From Mikania micrantha (Eukaryota; Streptophyta; Magnoliopsida; Asterales; Asteraceae), in NCBI GenBank assembly GCA_009363875.1, contig CM018680.1, positions 66,930,639 through 66,994,638 of the forward strand: a DNA stretch of 64,000 bases. The letters run 5' to 3'. Of this stretch, positions 47,874-59,300 are shown in pieces. A model generated the notes under the pieces. That model ran no database searches. It was not told where the DNA came from and saw nothing but the letters and a program-made list of their open reading frames with translations. Position numbers and translations under genes: made by a program. Positions within the stretch are counted from its first letter, which is position 1, and each line of letters opens with the position of its first letter.

Positions 47874-48301
47874 TTCAATCTTCGTTAGTAAACAACTGGA
47901 TCAGATATTCACACCTTTCGATTCTCTTCATGATTGTTGCTTGTATATTAACAAAGGAGCAGGGTTGGTGCCGACATGAACGTCGAAGGGTAGACGACCA
48001 GTGGTTGTGCAAGGGAAATTAGGGTTTGGTTATGTGTTGTAAGACATTTAATGTACTTAAAAGTGTAAGAAAGTGAAGGGATCAGTTTAAGAGTGTTTAT
48101 TAAGTTTGGTTAAAAGAAATAGAATGATTTAAAATATTGACACATGGCATTTGGTTGTCTTAGAAGATGCCAAGTGGCAACTCAACATTTTTGTTTATTA
48201 GGATTTATAGATTATATATATTAAAAGGTATGAAAAATGAATAGTAAATTTAATATTATTATAGTAAATTTAATATTATTATGAAATAAGAGGGCACATT
48301 G

Positions 48302-48302
<1 letters not shown>

Positions 48303-48357
<55 letters not shown>
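48303..48357. repeat. TA microsatellite
   Basis: A nearly pure TA run that borders the foldback element at 48358. TATATATAT also follows that element. Confidence 0.95.
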
Positions 48358-48360
<3 letters not shown>

Positions 48361-48631
48361 GATGGTTCAAATGTTAACATCCCTTATATCGTTAACCCGT
48401 GTTAACCCGACATTTTTTGTCCGAATCTTTGTTTTTTTTTTCATGGTTAGTTACACTTACTTACACTTGTAAATAATTTCTAAACGGTGATGAATTAGCA
48501 AAAACACAAAAAAGAAACCCCTCCTATTTATGTATAATAAAAACAATGAAAAAAAACAAAGATTCGGACAAAAAATGCCGGGTTAACACGGGTTAACGAT
48601 ATAAGGGAGGGTTAACATTTGAACATCTCCC
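48358..48631. mobile_element. Foldback MITE inserted in a TA repeat
   Basis: 274 bp with long inverted arms of about 90 bp. The left arm contains GTTAACCCGTGTTAACCCG and TTTTGTCCGAATCTTTG; the right arm is its near-exact reverse complement. TA repeats flank both ends. A related copy is at 55170-55562. Confidence 0.85.
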
Positions 48632-48929
48632 TATATATATATTCTAGATCATATATGTATTATGTTATTTAGGTGTCTAATCCATGTAGTGACCCTTTAA
48701 AAATTTAGAATTCTATCATCAGAAGTTTTTTTAACTTTGAAAAGTGGTAAACAGAGATAAACGTATTAAATTTGAAAGATTTACTTAAAGATTTTGGTTT
48801 TTTATAATTCAAGCAATTGGTTGTCGGTAAGAATGATTTTGAGAGTAATTTTTCTATTATTTTTGTAACATATTTTTAAGAGTGTGTACTGTGATAACCC
48901 GCCGTAACGCGCGGGTTAAATAAACCTAG

Positions 48930-49730
48930 TATATATTAAAAGGCAGTTGAAAGTAATAATAAATTTTTTTTTTATTTTGGTCACTAAAACTTTATATAAT
49001 ATAAAGTTTTGTTTTTTCGATTTTGTACACTAAAACTTTTAAAGTTTTGTTTTTTCGATTTTTGCCACTAAAACATTTATATATTATAAGGTTTCGTTTT
49101 TTCGATTTTTGCCACTAAAACTTTTTAAAGTTTTGTTTTTTCGATTTTGGCCACTAAAAGTAAAGTTTTGTTTTTTCGATTTTGGTCACTCAAACTTTTA
49201 TATAATATAAAGTTTTGTTTTTCGATTTTGGCCACAAAAACTTTTAAAGTTTTGTTTTTTCGATTTTGGCCACTAAAACTTAATAGTAAAGTTTTGTTTT
49301 TTCGATTTTGGTCACTAAAACTTTTTATAATATAAAGTTTTGTTTTTTCGATTTTGGCCACTAAAACTTTTAAAGTTTTTTTTTTTTATTTTGGCCACTA
49401 AAACTTTTATATAATATAAAGTTGTGTTTTTTCGATTATGGCCACTAAAACTTAATAGTAAAGTTTTGTTTTTTCAATTTTGGTCACTAAAACTTTTATA
49501 TAATATAAAGTTTTGTTTATTCGATTTTGGCCACTAAAACTTTTAAAGTTTTGTTCTTTCGATTTTGAATAATTTTATGTTTATATATATATATATATAA
49601 TTGTATAGAGTTTTTGATGAGAGATTTCATTTTGCTATGTAACTTATGATTTTGCAAATGATATTTAATACTCGTTCTCGGGAGTGTACTGTGATAACCC
49701 GTCGCAACGCGCGGGTGGGATTAAACGTAG
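48930..49730 (+). mobile_element. Helitron 3' portion with an internal minisatellite
   Basis: It ends AACCCGT-CGCAACG-CGCGGGT then ...ACGTAG followed by T, a slightly decayed CTAG end. The last 130 bp resemble the family B copies at 40405 and 48929. It begins TATATATTAAAAGGCAG, like the segment at 48215. Confidence 0.5.
48956..49567. repeat. Minisatellite 'TTTTGGCCACTAAAACTTTT'
   Basis: Units of about 35-50 bp alternate TTTCGATTTTGGCCACTAAAA with AAAGTTTTGTTTTT, some with an added TATATAATATAAAG. Open frames through it lack stops only because of the repeat and are not genes. Confidence 0.9.
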
Positions 49731-49732
49731 TT

Positions 49733-49920
49733 GATATTATAACATGTGTCTAATTATTAAAAAAATGATATATCTAAAACATAGCGGGTTCATAAAAAAA
49801 TACTAATAGATATTATAACATGTGTCTAATTATTAAATAATGCTATATTTAAAACATAGCGTGTTCATAAAAATACTAATAGATATTATAACATGTGTCT
49901 AATTATTAAAAATAAGAATG
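49733..49920. repeat. Tandem repeat of about 75 bp
   Basis: Units start GATATTATAACATGTGTCTA at 49733, 49809 and 49882, and each contains TAAAACATAGCGxGTTCATAA. The last unit is partial. Confidence 0.9.
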
Positions 49921-49940
49921 CAAGAAGATAACACCAAATA

Positions 49941-50353
49941 CAGATGTTCATGACCAAAAGTCAAATTGAGCCAGAGGTAAGCTCGTACTCGGCTCGATTT
50001 AAACCGAGTCGGCTCGGCTCGGCTCGGCTTGGTTCGTTTTTGGCTCGATTTTTACAAAATTTAGATTTTATGATGTAAGTTTGTAACTTGTGAGCTTCTA
50101 ATCACTTTTTATTTTTTTATTTTTTTTCCTTTAACATAATTACAAATATGACAATAAAGTATAGTTATTTTAGAAATAACCTTACATATTTATATTTTGT
50201 TATATCATGTTGTACAATACGAGCCGAGCGGACTCGGCTCTGGCTCGGACTCGGCTCGGTTACAAACAAGCTTTATCCGAGCCGAACTTTATCCGAGCTT
50301 CTTCCGAACGAAATACGACCCGAATCTGAGCTACGAGCTTTCTGAACAACCCT
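49941..50353. mobile_element. GAGC-rich MITE with an 11-bp target duplication (Mutator-like)
   Basis: AACACCAAATA occurs at 49930-49940 and 50354-50364 and brackets a 413-bp noncoding sequence. The ends share GxTGTTCAxGA in inverted form, then CGGCTCGGCTCGG-type blocks on the left and GAGCCGAGC on the right. An 11-bp duplication points to the Mutator superfamily. Confidence 0.7.
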
Positions 50354-50415
50354 AACACCAAATATGATACCGGTGAATATACATGGAATTACTTCAATGA
50401 TTTTTGCTACACTTA

Positions 50416-50995
50416 GGGCCGTTTGGTAGCGTCTAAATCATTAAGTGTTGAATGTTAAGATGTTTGAATGACTAAAAGGGTCTGAATGGTTAAGTAGTGT
50501 TGAACCAATTTAGAATGTTTGGTTCAACGTCTGATTAAAACAAAAAAAAAATACCCTTAAAAACCCTAATAATGGTACCCCACCCCGTTGAGTTCCCTTC
50601 CTCCAGCTCCCCGTCGCCGCGCCATTGCGAAACTCTCGACCGACTCAAAGTAAGCAGTTGTAAGCACAACCGTTGCACCATCGCAGCCCCCGTCATTGTC
50701 GTCGCACAGATCGAAGGTAAGCAAAACTTCGAACCCTAAATGAACCACAACCATCGACGGTGGTTGCGCGGCGGTGGTGGTGCGGTCGAGCGAGCCTCCT
50801 TCGGTTGTCCCCTCTTCCTGGCGTGTTTTGTGGCTCCGATCGGGAAGATCGCGACGAGAGCAGTGGGCATCGGGAAGATCGTGACAGGTGTGGTGCGACA
50901 GTACGGCGAGTAGCGGTGTGGTGCGGCCGACGGTGCCCTAGCCACAACGCTCTTCCCTTCACGTCTGAATGATGAAGTTATAAATTCTAAAGTTA
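50416..50995. mobile_element. Tourist-like terminus and a GC-rich block
   Basis: TTAGGGCCGTTTGGTAGCGTC is a typical left end of plant Harbinger/Tourist MITEs. A GC-rich stretch follows (50570-50945) with the near-repeats CGGGAAGATCGCGACGAG and CGGGAAGATCGTGACAGG. Open frames exist on both strands, but none has a domain. The matching right terminus was not found. Confidence 0.45.
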
Positions 50996-52399
50996 TATAT
51001 ACATGCAAGCCTAGTCATCTACCTTGATACTCCTTAAATCTTATAGCAATATAGTCGGTCCTCTCAATGAGTCGGTTATGGATTCTTTTCAAATTGACTC
51101 GTTACTCCGGCTCACGCAAATTCGACTGTAAACTGTTAGTAAACCACCCATGAGTGTTAGAACGTGACTTTATTTTTCATAACTATTTTGATGTTTCTTA
51201 AAAGACAAATTATTTTATCAGTTGTTTGATTTTTTTAATCAAAATACTAATCATACAATTGCATAAAGAGGAGCATAACGTTCAATCTTTTCAGGATAAT
51301 AAGCTTCCAGATTTGAATAAAAAGATTGATGTTCAATTTTAACACGAGAAAATGATGCTAAATTTGAACAAGAAATATTACGTTGAATCTTCTTACATCT
51401 ATCAAAACAACATGCATCATAGGGGCCACCATGTTATCCAACTTAATATAAATACGTCAAAGTAAATAATTTGTTATTTTCCCCTTGAAAGCAGGAAAAA
51501 AAACCTCACACGCAGGGCACATGCGAGTGAGTTAACAAAATTATTAGACTTCATCACTTTTGATTACAAAATTGATTAAAATATGAAACTCCAAGAATTG
51601 AACGTGTTAATTTTTCTCAAGTTGGATTAAAAGTGTAAATCTGATCGAGGTGTCGCAGGTCAATCAAAAACAATGTATAAAAAGGAACTTAGTTACCTAT
51701 GACTATAAAAAGGGTAAGTGCTAATCGTTGCCACAAAATGATTAATCTAATAAAAATGTAAACTTGAGATCGAAGTGATTTAAGAGAATCGTTTAAAGCA
51801 ACAAACTTAACTTTTACTTTGAAAACAATTTATGAAAAGGGTAATCATTTCTGGGTTTTAGGTTGCAAGATCCAGAATGAATGCAAGTTAAACTTAGATT
51901 GAAATAACATAAAAATGACTTTGTTAATCGATTCGGTTAAAGTGATAATAATCGAACAAACGTTTAAAATTTGCCCATTCATACAATTACCAATACACAT
52001 ATGTAAAGCATCTCACAATTACCAATGAGCAAACGATGCAAGAAAACGAATCGCTGATGATAACGCATAAATACCAAAACATAAATATATTATTAAAATC
52101 AACCAAACCAAAATTATATCACTTTTACAATCAAAAACCTAAGTTCACCATCCAAACATTGTTTCACTTACAACCTTAATTGCTCGGAAGCGATTACAAA
52201 GAAACTAGCCTTGCCTCTTCATGATTTGATCTTCAATACTTGATTCCATTGATGAATTCTTGAATCAAATGATGATTTGGAAAGTTAGAGCCACCCAAAA
52301 AGTGTAATTTTTTGTCCCAAAATCGCCCCAAAAAACCTTGATTTTCGACCAATAAGAATAATCCCTTAAAAATGGCAAAGATAGGGTTAAAAACCCAAT
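50996..52399. other. Decayed noncoding DNA
   Basis: No gene or intact repeat is visible. It is the left flank of the solo LTR at 52405, and the sequence resumes after it at 54618, so both sides probably belong to one older retroelement. Confidence 0.5.
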
Positions 52400-52404
52400 T
52401 TTCC

Positions 52405-54617
52405 TGTAACAACCGAAAATTTCGGTAACCGTTTATGTCCAAATTTTATATAAGCGTTCGTAAAGTAATTACGATCAAAATGATATAAACGATAAAAATA
52501 TCTTATAATGTATGGACATGTTATAAAGCCTATTAATAACGTGTAAAAATTTCTGTGACCGTTTGGGTTCGAAATTTTTATGAAGGTTCCTGAAGTAATT
52601 ACGATCACATTAATATAATCGGGACCGTTATACGATAAAGTATGAACACGATATAAGCTCGTGAATATTAAAAATATGTGAGTAAAGTACGAGGGGGTTT
52701 AAAAAATATAGGAAGATAGTTGAGGGGTCAATATGTAAATATTGAAATTAAATACTTAAAATTCCATGTTGATAGTCGGTTTGGAATTGTGTCGGCAGAA
52801 ATTGTTTTCGTAATTCATTATAATTTCGAATGGATCAAATTTAAGCACATCATAGTTGTAAGTACATTTTGAGTACATATATCGCATTCTCAAGTTCCAT
52901 TTAGAAATATTCTGACCGACGTATTCTTCGTACGAGCAGAGAAGAGCATCAAGAAGAGTAGATCGATCGTTAAGGTATGTGTTCATGATTCCCATCTCGT
53001 GTTAGTTTAGTCTTGATTGATTAAAGAGACCAACACCATGTTTAGATAGAGTTTTGATTTTGTATGATGAACATGAACTTGATTTTATGAGGATATAATA
53101 TGTATGTTTATCCGGTTGTCTTAAACCGATGTTATTATGCGGTAAGTTTAGCAACACCCTAAGACAAACTAATTAAATAAGAGAATACAATTATCTAAGC
53201 CGAGCCAATAAGTAATCTTTAAGCATAATATGAATGCAGATATAAAAATGATCAAAATGAGTGTAAGCGAAATTTTGGAACAAAGCTCCGAATGAAAGTT
53301 ACGACAGGCCGAAGTTTCGAGCGGTCATCGTAAATCTGAGCATCTTCATGATAAGTATTATAAATTTATCTCAAGTTATTATTAATTGAGATAAATAAGA
53401 TTAAGTTTATAAAACTCTTCGGGTCGTTATAGCAAGCTAAACACTCGTATTGGAGATAACTATAACGTAGTCGCTGTGCTACCGATTTAGAAACCCTGAA
53501 AAGAGGGTTTATATTGTATGATAAGGTTATAATCATGATAAGATATCCATATTAACAAGATATCATTCTAAACGTGAGAAAGTAAGGAAAGGAAGAAAGT
53601 TAGCAGATTGTGCCTTATTAAGCTCAGGTGAGTTCTTTGTAGGCATATTTTAAATGTTTTATCATTTTGGGTTGTTATGCATGTTATGAAATTATTTTGT
53701 GAAAATGATTTTAAAAGTCTCAGCTGAGGTGTAAAGAATAATTTGAGACTCAACTGCGGTTAAGAAATAAATTATTTTTAAAGTCTCGGCCGAGGTCGAG
53801 TAGGAAATGTGATTTTTGAAGTCCCGACTGCGGTTGGGTAAAATTTGAGCACTGTGATGCAGAAAAGTGTTTATGTTTATAATGGTTTAAACATGTTATG
53901 TGGGAATGAATGATGTTATGAATATGACTGATATATGTAAAGAAATGCTATGTGAATGATTGTTGTTAAAGAAGTCTTGTACCGGTATGAGCTGTCAACT
54001 TCGGGTTGATAGTTAAAGAGTCTTGTGGAAACACAAGACTATCGACTGCGTGTCGCCAGTTGAGGAAGTCTTATATACATTTATGAGCCTGTAAACTTCG
54101 GGTTGGCAGTTGAGCTGTCTTATATTTATACAAGCCTGTCGACTTCGGGTCGTCAGTTGAGGTGTCTTGTGCTGCACAAGCCTGTTGACTTCGGGTCAGC
54201 AGCTGAGGCTAAATTTTCTGCACAATATGATTGATGTTATGATGATGTGTATGAAATATATTTATGTTATGATGACATGTATGTTATGTATTTGAATTAC
54301 GTTATCTGATGATATGAATGAATAAAGGTTTCATAAAAAATTTAACTTAGAACTCACCAGCATATAGCTGACTTGTTTTACATGTATATCAGGTTGAATA
54401 GTTTGAGAAATAATAGCAGGATGGCTCGTGGCATATCTTGAGGACTACCCTGGCATAGACTAGCTATATTATAGAACTGTTAGAAGTGTGGGTTATGTGT
54501 ACATTATTTTATGTCATGACCTTAAATTCCGCTGCTATATTAATGTCATTATAGTTTAAGGACTATGGGTTTGATGTTTTGCCAACCGAGGGGACTCCCG
54601 GAACTCAGGGCCTCTCA
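52405..54617 (+). mobile_element. Solo LTR B with hairpin arrays
   Basis: 2,213 bp starting TGTAACAACC and ending GGGCCTCTCA, flanked by TTTCC (52400-52404 and 54618-54622). The first 280 bp contain two diverged tandem copies (CGTAAAGTAATTACGATC and TGAAGTAATTACGATCAC). Hairpin arrays lie at 53719-53838 and 53974-54202. AACTCACCAGCATATAGCTG near 54351 matches LTR A. No internal region is present. Confidence 0.85.
53974..54202 (+). repeat. Five double-hairpin units in solo LTR B
   Basis: Each unit has a hairpin with arms CTTRTR/YAYRAG followed by one with arms CTG...CAG. The second hairpins are at 53992-54012, 54039-54059, 54089-54109, 54136-54156 and 54182-54202, usually with loop TTCGG. The best first hairpin is GTCTTGTG-GAAA-CACAAGAC at 54020-54039. 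Stem changes are largely compensated between units. Confidence 0.88.
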
Positions 54618-55160
54618 TTTCCGCACTTGGGCGTAGCCTACACCCAACCTGGGCATAACCTACGCTGACCCCATCAGAATGGTAAACTTTTTCTACCAAC
54701 GCTAAATTTTAGGGCGTAGCCTACGCTTGGGTGTATTCTACGGTGACCTTAAAGTAGTCTACGCCCTAGCTGACTTTTCCATCAGCTTCGTCCCGTCAAG
54801 AAACTCATTTTTCATATATTATGGATTCCGTAACTCTTCCTCTAACTCAAGATATGCGCCTTCAAAGTTCTGAACTTTTCTCGACCCATGTGATCCTTCC
54901 GTAAGTCTTTTCGTCTCGTTAACATCTTCGGATATCCATCTAACTTGTTTTTACCTACAAATCACAATTTTATATCAAAGCATCGTCATTCCATATGAAA
55001 TACACATAAAAACGCAAATTTAAACGGTTAAAAACAAATGAAAACCATACACACATCAAAATCTAATCCAAAATTTAGAGGCTACAAAAATCTTTACTCT
55101 AATATTTGTGTCGAAATTATGTTTTCTTTAACAAAGAGATAATAATGTGTGTTTATATAT
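54618..55160. other. Older retroelement DNA with GCGTAG/CTACGC inverted repeats
   Basis: No gene. TTGGGCGTAGCCTACACCCA (54628-54647) and GCGTAG-C-CTACGC (54714-54726) are short inverted repeats in a GC-richer patch. The remainder resembles noncoding LTR sequence. Confidence 0.5.
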
Positions 55161-55169
55161 ATATATATA

Positions 55170-55562
55170 GGGGGATGGTTCCTTTGTTAACCCTCCCTTA
55201 TTGCGAGAACCCGTGTTAACCCGGCATTTTTTGCCCGAATCTTTGTTTTCTTTTTTTCATGGTTTTTGTTATACATAAATAGGGGGGTTTCTTTTTTGTG
55301 TTTTTGCTAATTCATCACCGTTTAGAAATTATTTACAACCGTAAGTAAGTGTAAGTTACTTACATTACACTTAGTGCTGTAAGGCAAATTACATTGATGT
55401 AGGATCACAAACGAAAAAGAATTTGCTCAAACACATAAAAGAACATATTCTTGTACATGTAAAACTAAGATTTTGGAAAAAAAAAAACCAAAGATTCGGG
55501 TTCATCTTGCAGGGTTATTTCGGGTTATGCAATAAGAGAGGGTTATTATAGGATGCGGATCC
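55170..55562. mobile_element. Foldback MITE, second copy
   Basis: 393 bp in a TATATATA context, related to 48358-48631 but with its middle in the opposite orientation. The left arm GAACCCGTGTTAACCCGG and TTGCCCGAATCTTTG face a more diverged right arm (CCAAAGATTCGGGTTCATC). Confidence 0.75.
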
Positions 55563-56384
55563 TATATATATATATTATGTACGAGGTTATTACTCTGTGT
55601 AATATACGAATAGAATATAAACTATTAAATACTTATTATAAAACTTTAGAAATTATAAAATAATAATTTAAAATAAATTGATGAAATTATGTATTAACAA
55701 GTATTTTAAGTAATAAAACAAGAATTAAAATTTTCAATAACTAAAGAAATGTTACTTAATCTTCTTGATTTGTAACAATAAAGATATTTAAACTAAATGA
55801 TGTTAAAACATTAGTTGTTTTTTTATCAAAACCGAATTGTTAAGCAAATCAAAAAAGTAACGTATAATTTCTATGATTATCAAAGTTAAATAACCCAATT
55901 TGAAAATATCATTAAACATAAAGAACTAAAAATATAATTTTTTCAATCATTTTTATAGCTCTTGGTTTTTAAAAGAATGATTTTTTAAACATGTTGTTTA
56001 ATAAACATCATTTGTTATAAAAATCCCATTATTTAAAAACTTTGCTTTATAGTAAGTTTAATAAAAAAAGTTTTCATGAAAACTTGTTAATATAAAACTT
56101 TTATTTCTAAAACACCATTTTAAAATACATATTATTTTTTTTAAAAAATTGACTTTTAGAAAATTTCATATTTTATAAACTATTTTTAAAGTTTGTTTTT
56201 TAATTTGATTTTTAAATTATCAAAAACTATTTTCTAGTAGGAAAAGACAAGTAATATTAGTAGTCATTAATATTATAATTATTTAAAGAAAATATAATAT
56301 AAATATTTAATAGGAGATATAATATAATTATTTAATTGAAAGATAATTAAATAGAATTATAAAAAAGTGATAAGTGGCAATAAA
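55563..56384. other. AT-rich DNA without recognised genes
   Basis: The start resembles a decayed reverse Helitron end (GAGGTTATTACTCTGTGTAA), but no hairpin or second end is convincing. Confidence 0.4.
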
Positions 56385-59300
56385 TGTCACACCGTGACCG
56401 ACGGCGGAACATGTCGGGGCGTGAGTTACAACTGTTCATTAGCTCATGGTGCTATGTTGTAAGTTTCGTTAATTAAGCATTAATATTAAAGAATTCAATA
56501 AATCACAACATAAATGCGTTCAAATCAAAGCAATCATTCATTATATTGTTCAAAAACCAAAATGCATCAACTGAAATAGTCTAACATTATTTTAACTTGA
56601 AATCTAGGTCTACTAACATAAACCTATCATATGTCTTCGCCAAACCATCCACTTAACCTATTACATATGCAAAATAAAGATTTTTATTAACTATTTGCAC
56701 AGTTGGTGTGTAACACATACAACTTATATAGTGTATACAAGGAAACTGATGCAATTTAATTAAAATACAAATTTTAAACTCTAGCATGTGTATCCTACTA
56801 GTTTGCAACTAAATTTTTAGAATATCTCGTCTCCAAACTAGTATCAATACTTAGCTAAAAAACTTAGTATATCTACAAGTCTGTTGTAAGCCCCAAAACC
56901 CATCAACACACGACACGTGTTTTAAAATAACAATTCAAAATAGGTCCCAGATTTTTCAAACAAACAAGTGAATTAGACACCTTGAACACCCTACTTTACA
57001 TAAACTTACAAAATATTTGATGTTAGTTAAACATTCAACAACCATAATTACATTAAACTTATTCACAAAAACTTTGTTTCAAACCAACAAAGATTAACCC
57101 CAAAAACATGTTTTGATCCGAGTCCTTGCATAGCAATCTCATCACAACCGCGTTCACCCCTTTCGTTCACCTGAAAACACCATATTTAAGTCAACGTTAG
57201 TTCGTTAGAACTAAGTAAGATAATCATGCCCGCCCACCCGAGCTTACATGACCAAAATAGTCGATTTTGGCCAAAATCAGCGCCCGGCGTATTGGTTGGC
57301 GTATCACAGAGAAATATGTGAATTTGAGCTGTAGGTGGCGTATGATACGCCCCTGGTGTATCATACGCCGAGCACCCCCTGCACGGCCATTTTTGATGTT
57401 TTTAACCATCTCGACCCATTCCGCTCATTTCCGACCATTCCAATACACCCATAAACATTATATAACACCATATAAACATATTAAACACCTTAATTCACCA
57501 ATTTATAACCATCATGGTCATAATGTCAAACGATTTACTAACGGGTTGTTTGCACCCAAAACACCATTGAAATCTTATTCAGCAAGATTTCTCAAGTTAA
57601 GTAAACCACATCACTTGTGTTTTACTAGCTTGATTACACCCAACAAAGGACATTCACACATCTTGTGAATAATCCAATGTCATGATCACACCACTTGTGA
57701 TTCAAAACACCAATTTGAGTCAATCTCAATATAAGTTCACACACATTGAACTCTTTCCATACAATCATCAAACATACAAGTTATCATCAAGTCGATCATG
57801 AACTTGCATTAAAACACCATGTTAACAATAATCAAGCAACATATATCACCTATTGCTTATCATTGTCTAACAACAAGTACTAATTCACCTATTCACCATA
57901 AAGTCAAATCTTCAACAACATTTATACATGCATACACCTTTACACATAATCAGTAGAAGATTCAGGTGACTTACCTTGTTCCAACAAGCTATCCTTTATA
58001 ACAAATTCCTTCTTGGGTCGTTTAGTGCCACTCACACCTTCACTATCAATTCCTATTATCACAACTAATAGGTTTAATATAAAGTTTAACTACAATTAGT
58101 CAAAATACACCCATTCACCCCAATGTCACCATTTTAAATTTAATTACTTCCAATTGACCCTTAATCATATCAATTCACCTTGGTTGAGTTTATACACCCA
58201 CATATTTCATATCACCATTAGTTTTAAACTAATTTTTAAGTTAAATGCCTTACTTGGCATTTCTTCAAACACCTTTTGTGCAGAAATTTTATGCACTTAT
58301 ATATATCATCTATATAAACTCCATAAAACTCCATATTTTGATTCAAAATCATTTAGATTCAACATTATCACATATTTATCAATCACAATCTCATATTAAC
58401 ATCTATTTCATGTTCACACATTGAATCAAATATCCAAGTTCTTATCCCCCAAGAACCTTGCAACACCCCATCAACACCATGACATCAAAAATCATGAAAT
58501 CATCAAAAATGTGTTTTTAGATGTTATAAATATGAAAACTATTAACAACTAAGACCATATAAACTCCCAATTTTGGATTTTAACCATCCTACCCACGCCC
58601 CCAATGGAGACCCACGAAAATCCCATCAAAAACACCCAAAAATCATACCTAAATGTAGTTGGATGCAAGGAGAACTCCTATTCAAGCTTGCATTGAAGAT
58701 CAACTCACAAGTAGATCACCAATTTGGTCAATCTTTGAAATTTCTGGGTTTTCTCCTTGGTCTCACCCTCTGCACATCGACACCTACAAGAGAAATGGTC
58801 TGTTGACCATTTGACCACCCTCAAGTTCATTTAACCAACTTGTTATTTAAGTTTCAGCTGTTGACACTTCTAACCCCTCAATTACAAGTTAAAACTAACT
58901 AACTTATTTCCAACTTAATTAAGTTAGTTAACACCCATTACAATATATTTAACAAATATTTATTTAAACACCAACCAAATAAATATATAGTTAAGATTAT
59001 TAAATCTTATAAAACAGCCTTTAATTAAAATAAACACAATCATTCACCAATCATGTTTTATTTATAATGTTTTTCCCAAAATGGGTCGTTACATCTGCAA
59101 TAGTTTATATCGTCTCTAAACTCGTTCCAATACAAAGCACAAAGCTAAGTATTTTCACAAGTCTTCCCATAGTTGTACTTTTTGCCTACACATTTGACTT
59201 AAGTCAAAGCGAATGTGGTGTCTAACACACCTTAGGCTACTCGGTATCGAATAACATAGAATAACATAGCATCACAAAGAAAGTAGAATCACATAACACA

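Larger units (their letters stand above)
45190..48211 (-). mobile_element. Helitron with captured gene fragments
   Basis: On the minus strand it starts TCTATAAATCCTAATAAAC at 48211 and ends with hairpin AACCCGTGTAGTACACGGGTT (45199-45219), TATAAT and CTAG at 45190. The flanks are A (45189) and T (48212). No Rep/helicase is encoded, so it is non-autonomous. It carries exon-like segments in its own orientation at 47705-47870 and 45585-46135. Confidence 0.85.
45063..48929 (+). mobile_element. Outer Helitron (family B) interrupted by another Helitron
   Basis: It ends AACCCGC-CGTAACG-CGCGGGTT then AATAAACCTAG at 48929, followed by T. Its body from 48213 is homologous to 39940-40405. A Helitron at 45190-48211 and a foldback element at 48358-48631 sit inside it. 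The 5' end at 45063 (A then TCTAGTGGC) is only a candidate. Confidence 0.5.

Noticed and set aside
49125..49361. Open frame with repeated KIEKTK / QNRKNKT
   Set aside because: It is a translation of the TTTTGGCCACTAAAA minisatellite.
50760..51008. Arg/Pro-rich open frames on both strands in the GC-rich block
   Set aside because: GC-rich composition keeps several frames open at once. No domain or codon bias singles out one.
55576..56384. Possible reverse-oriented Helitron
   Set aside because: The hairpin is too decayed and no TC end with an A/T insertion site could be defined.
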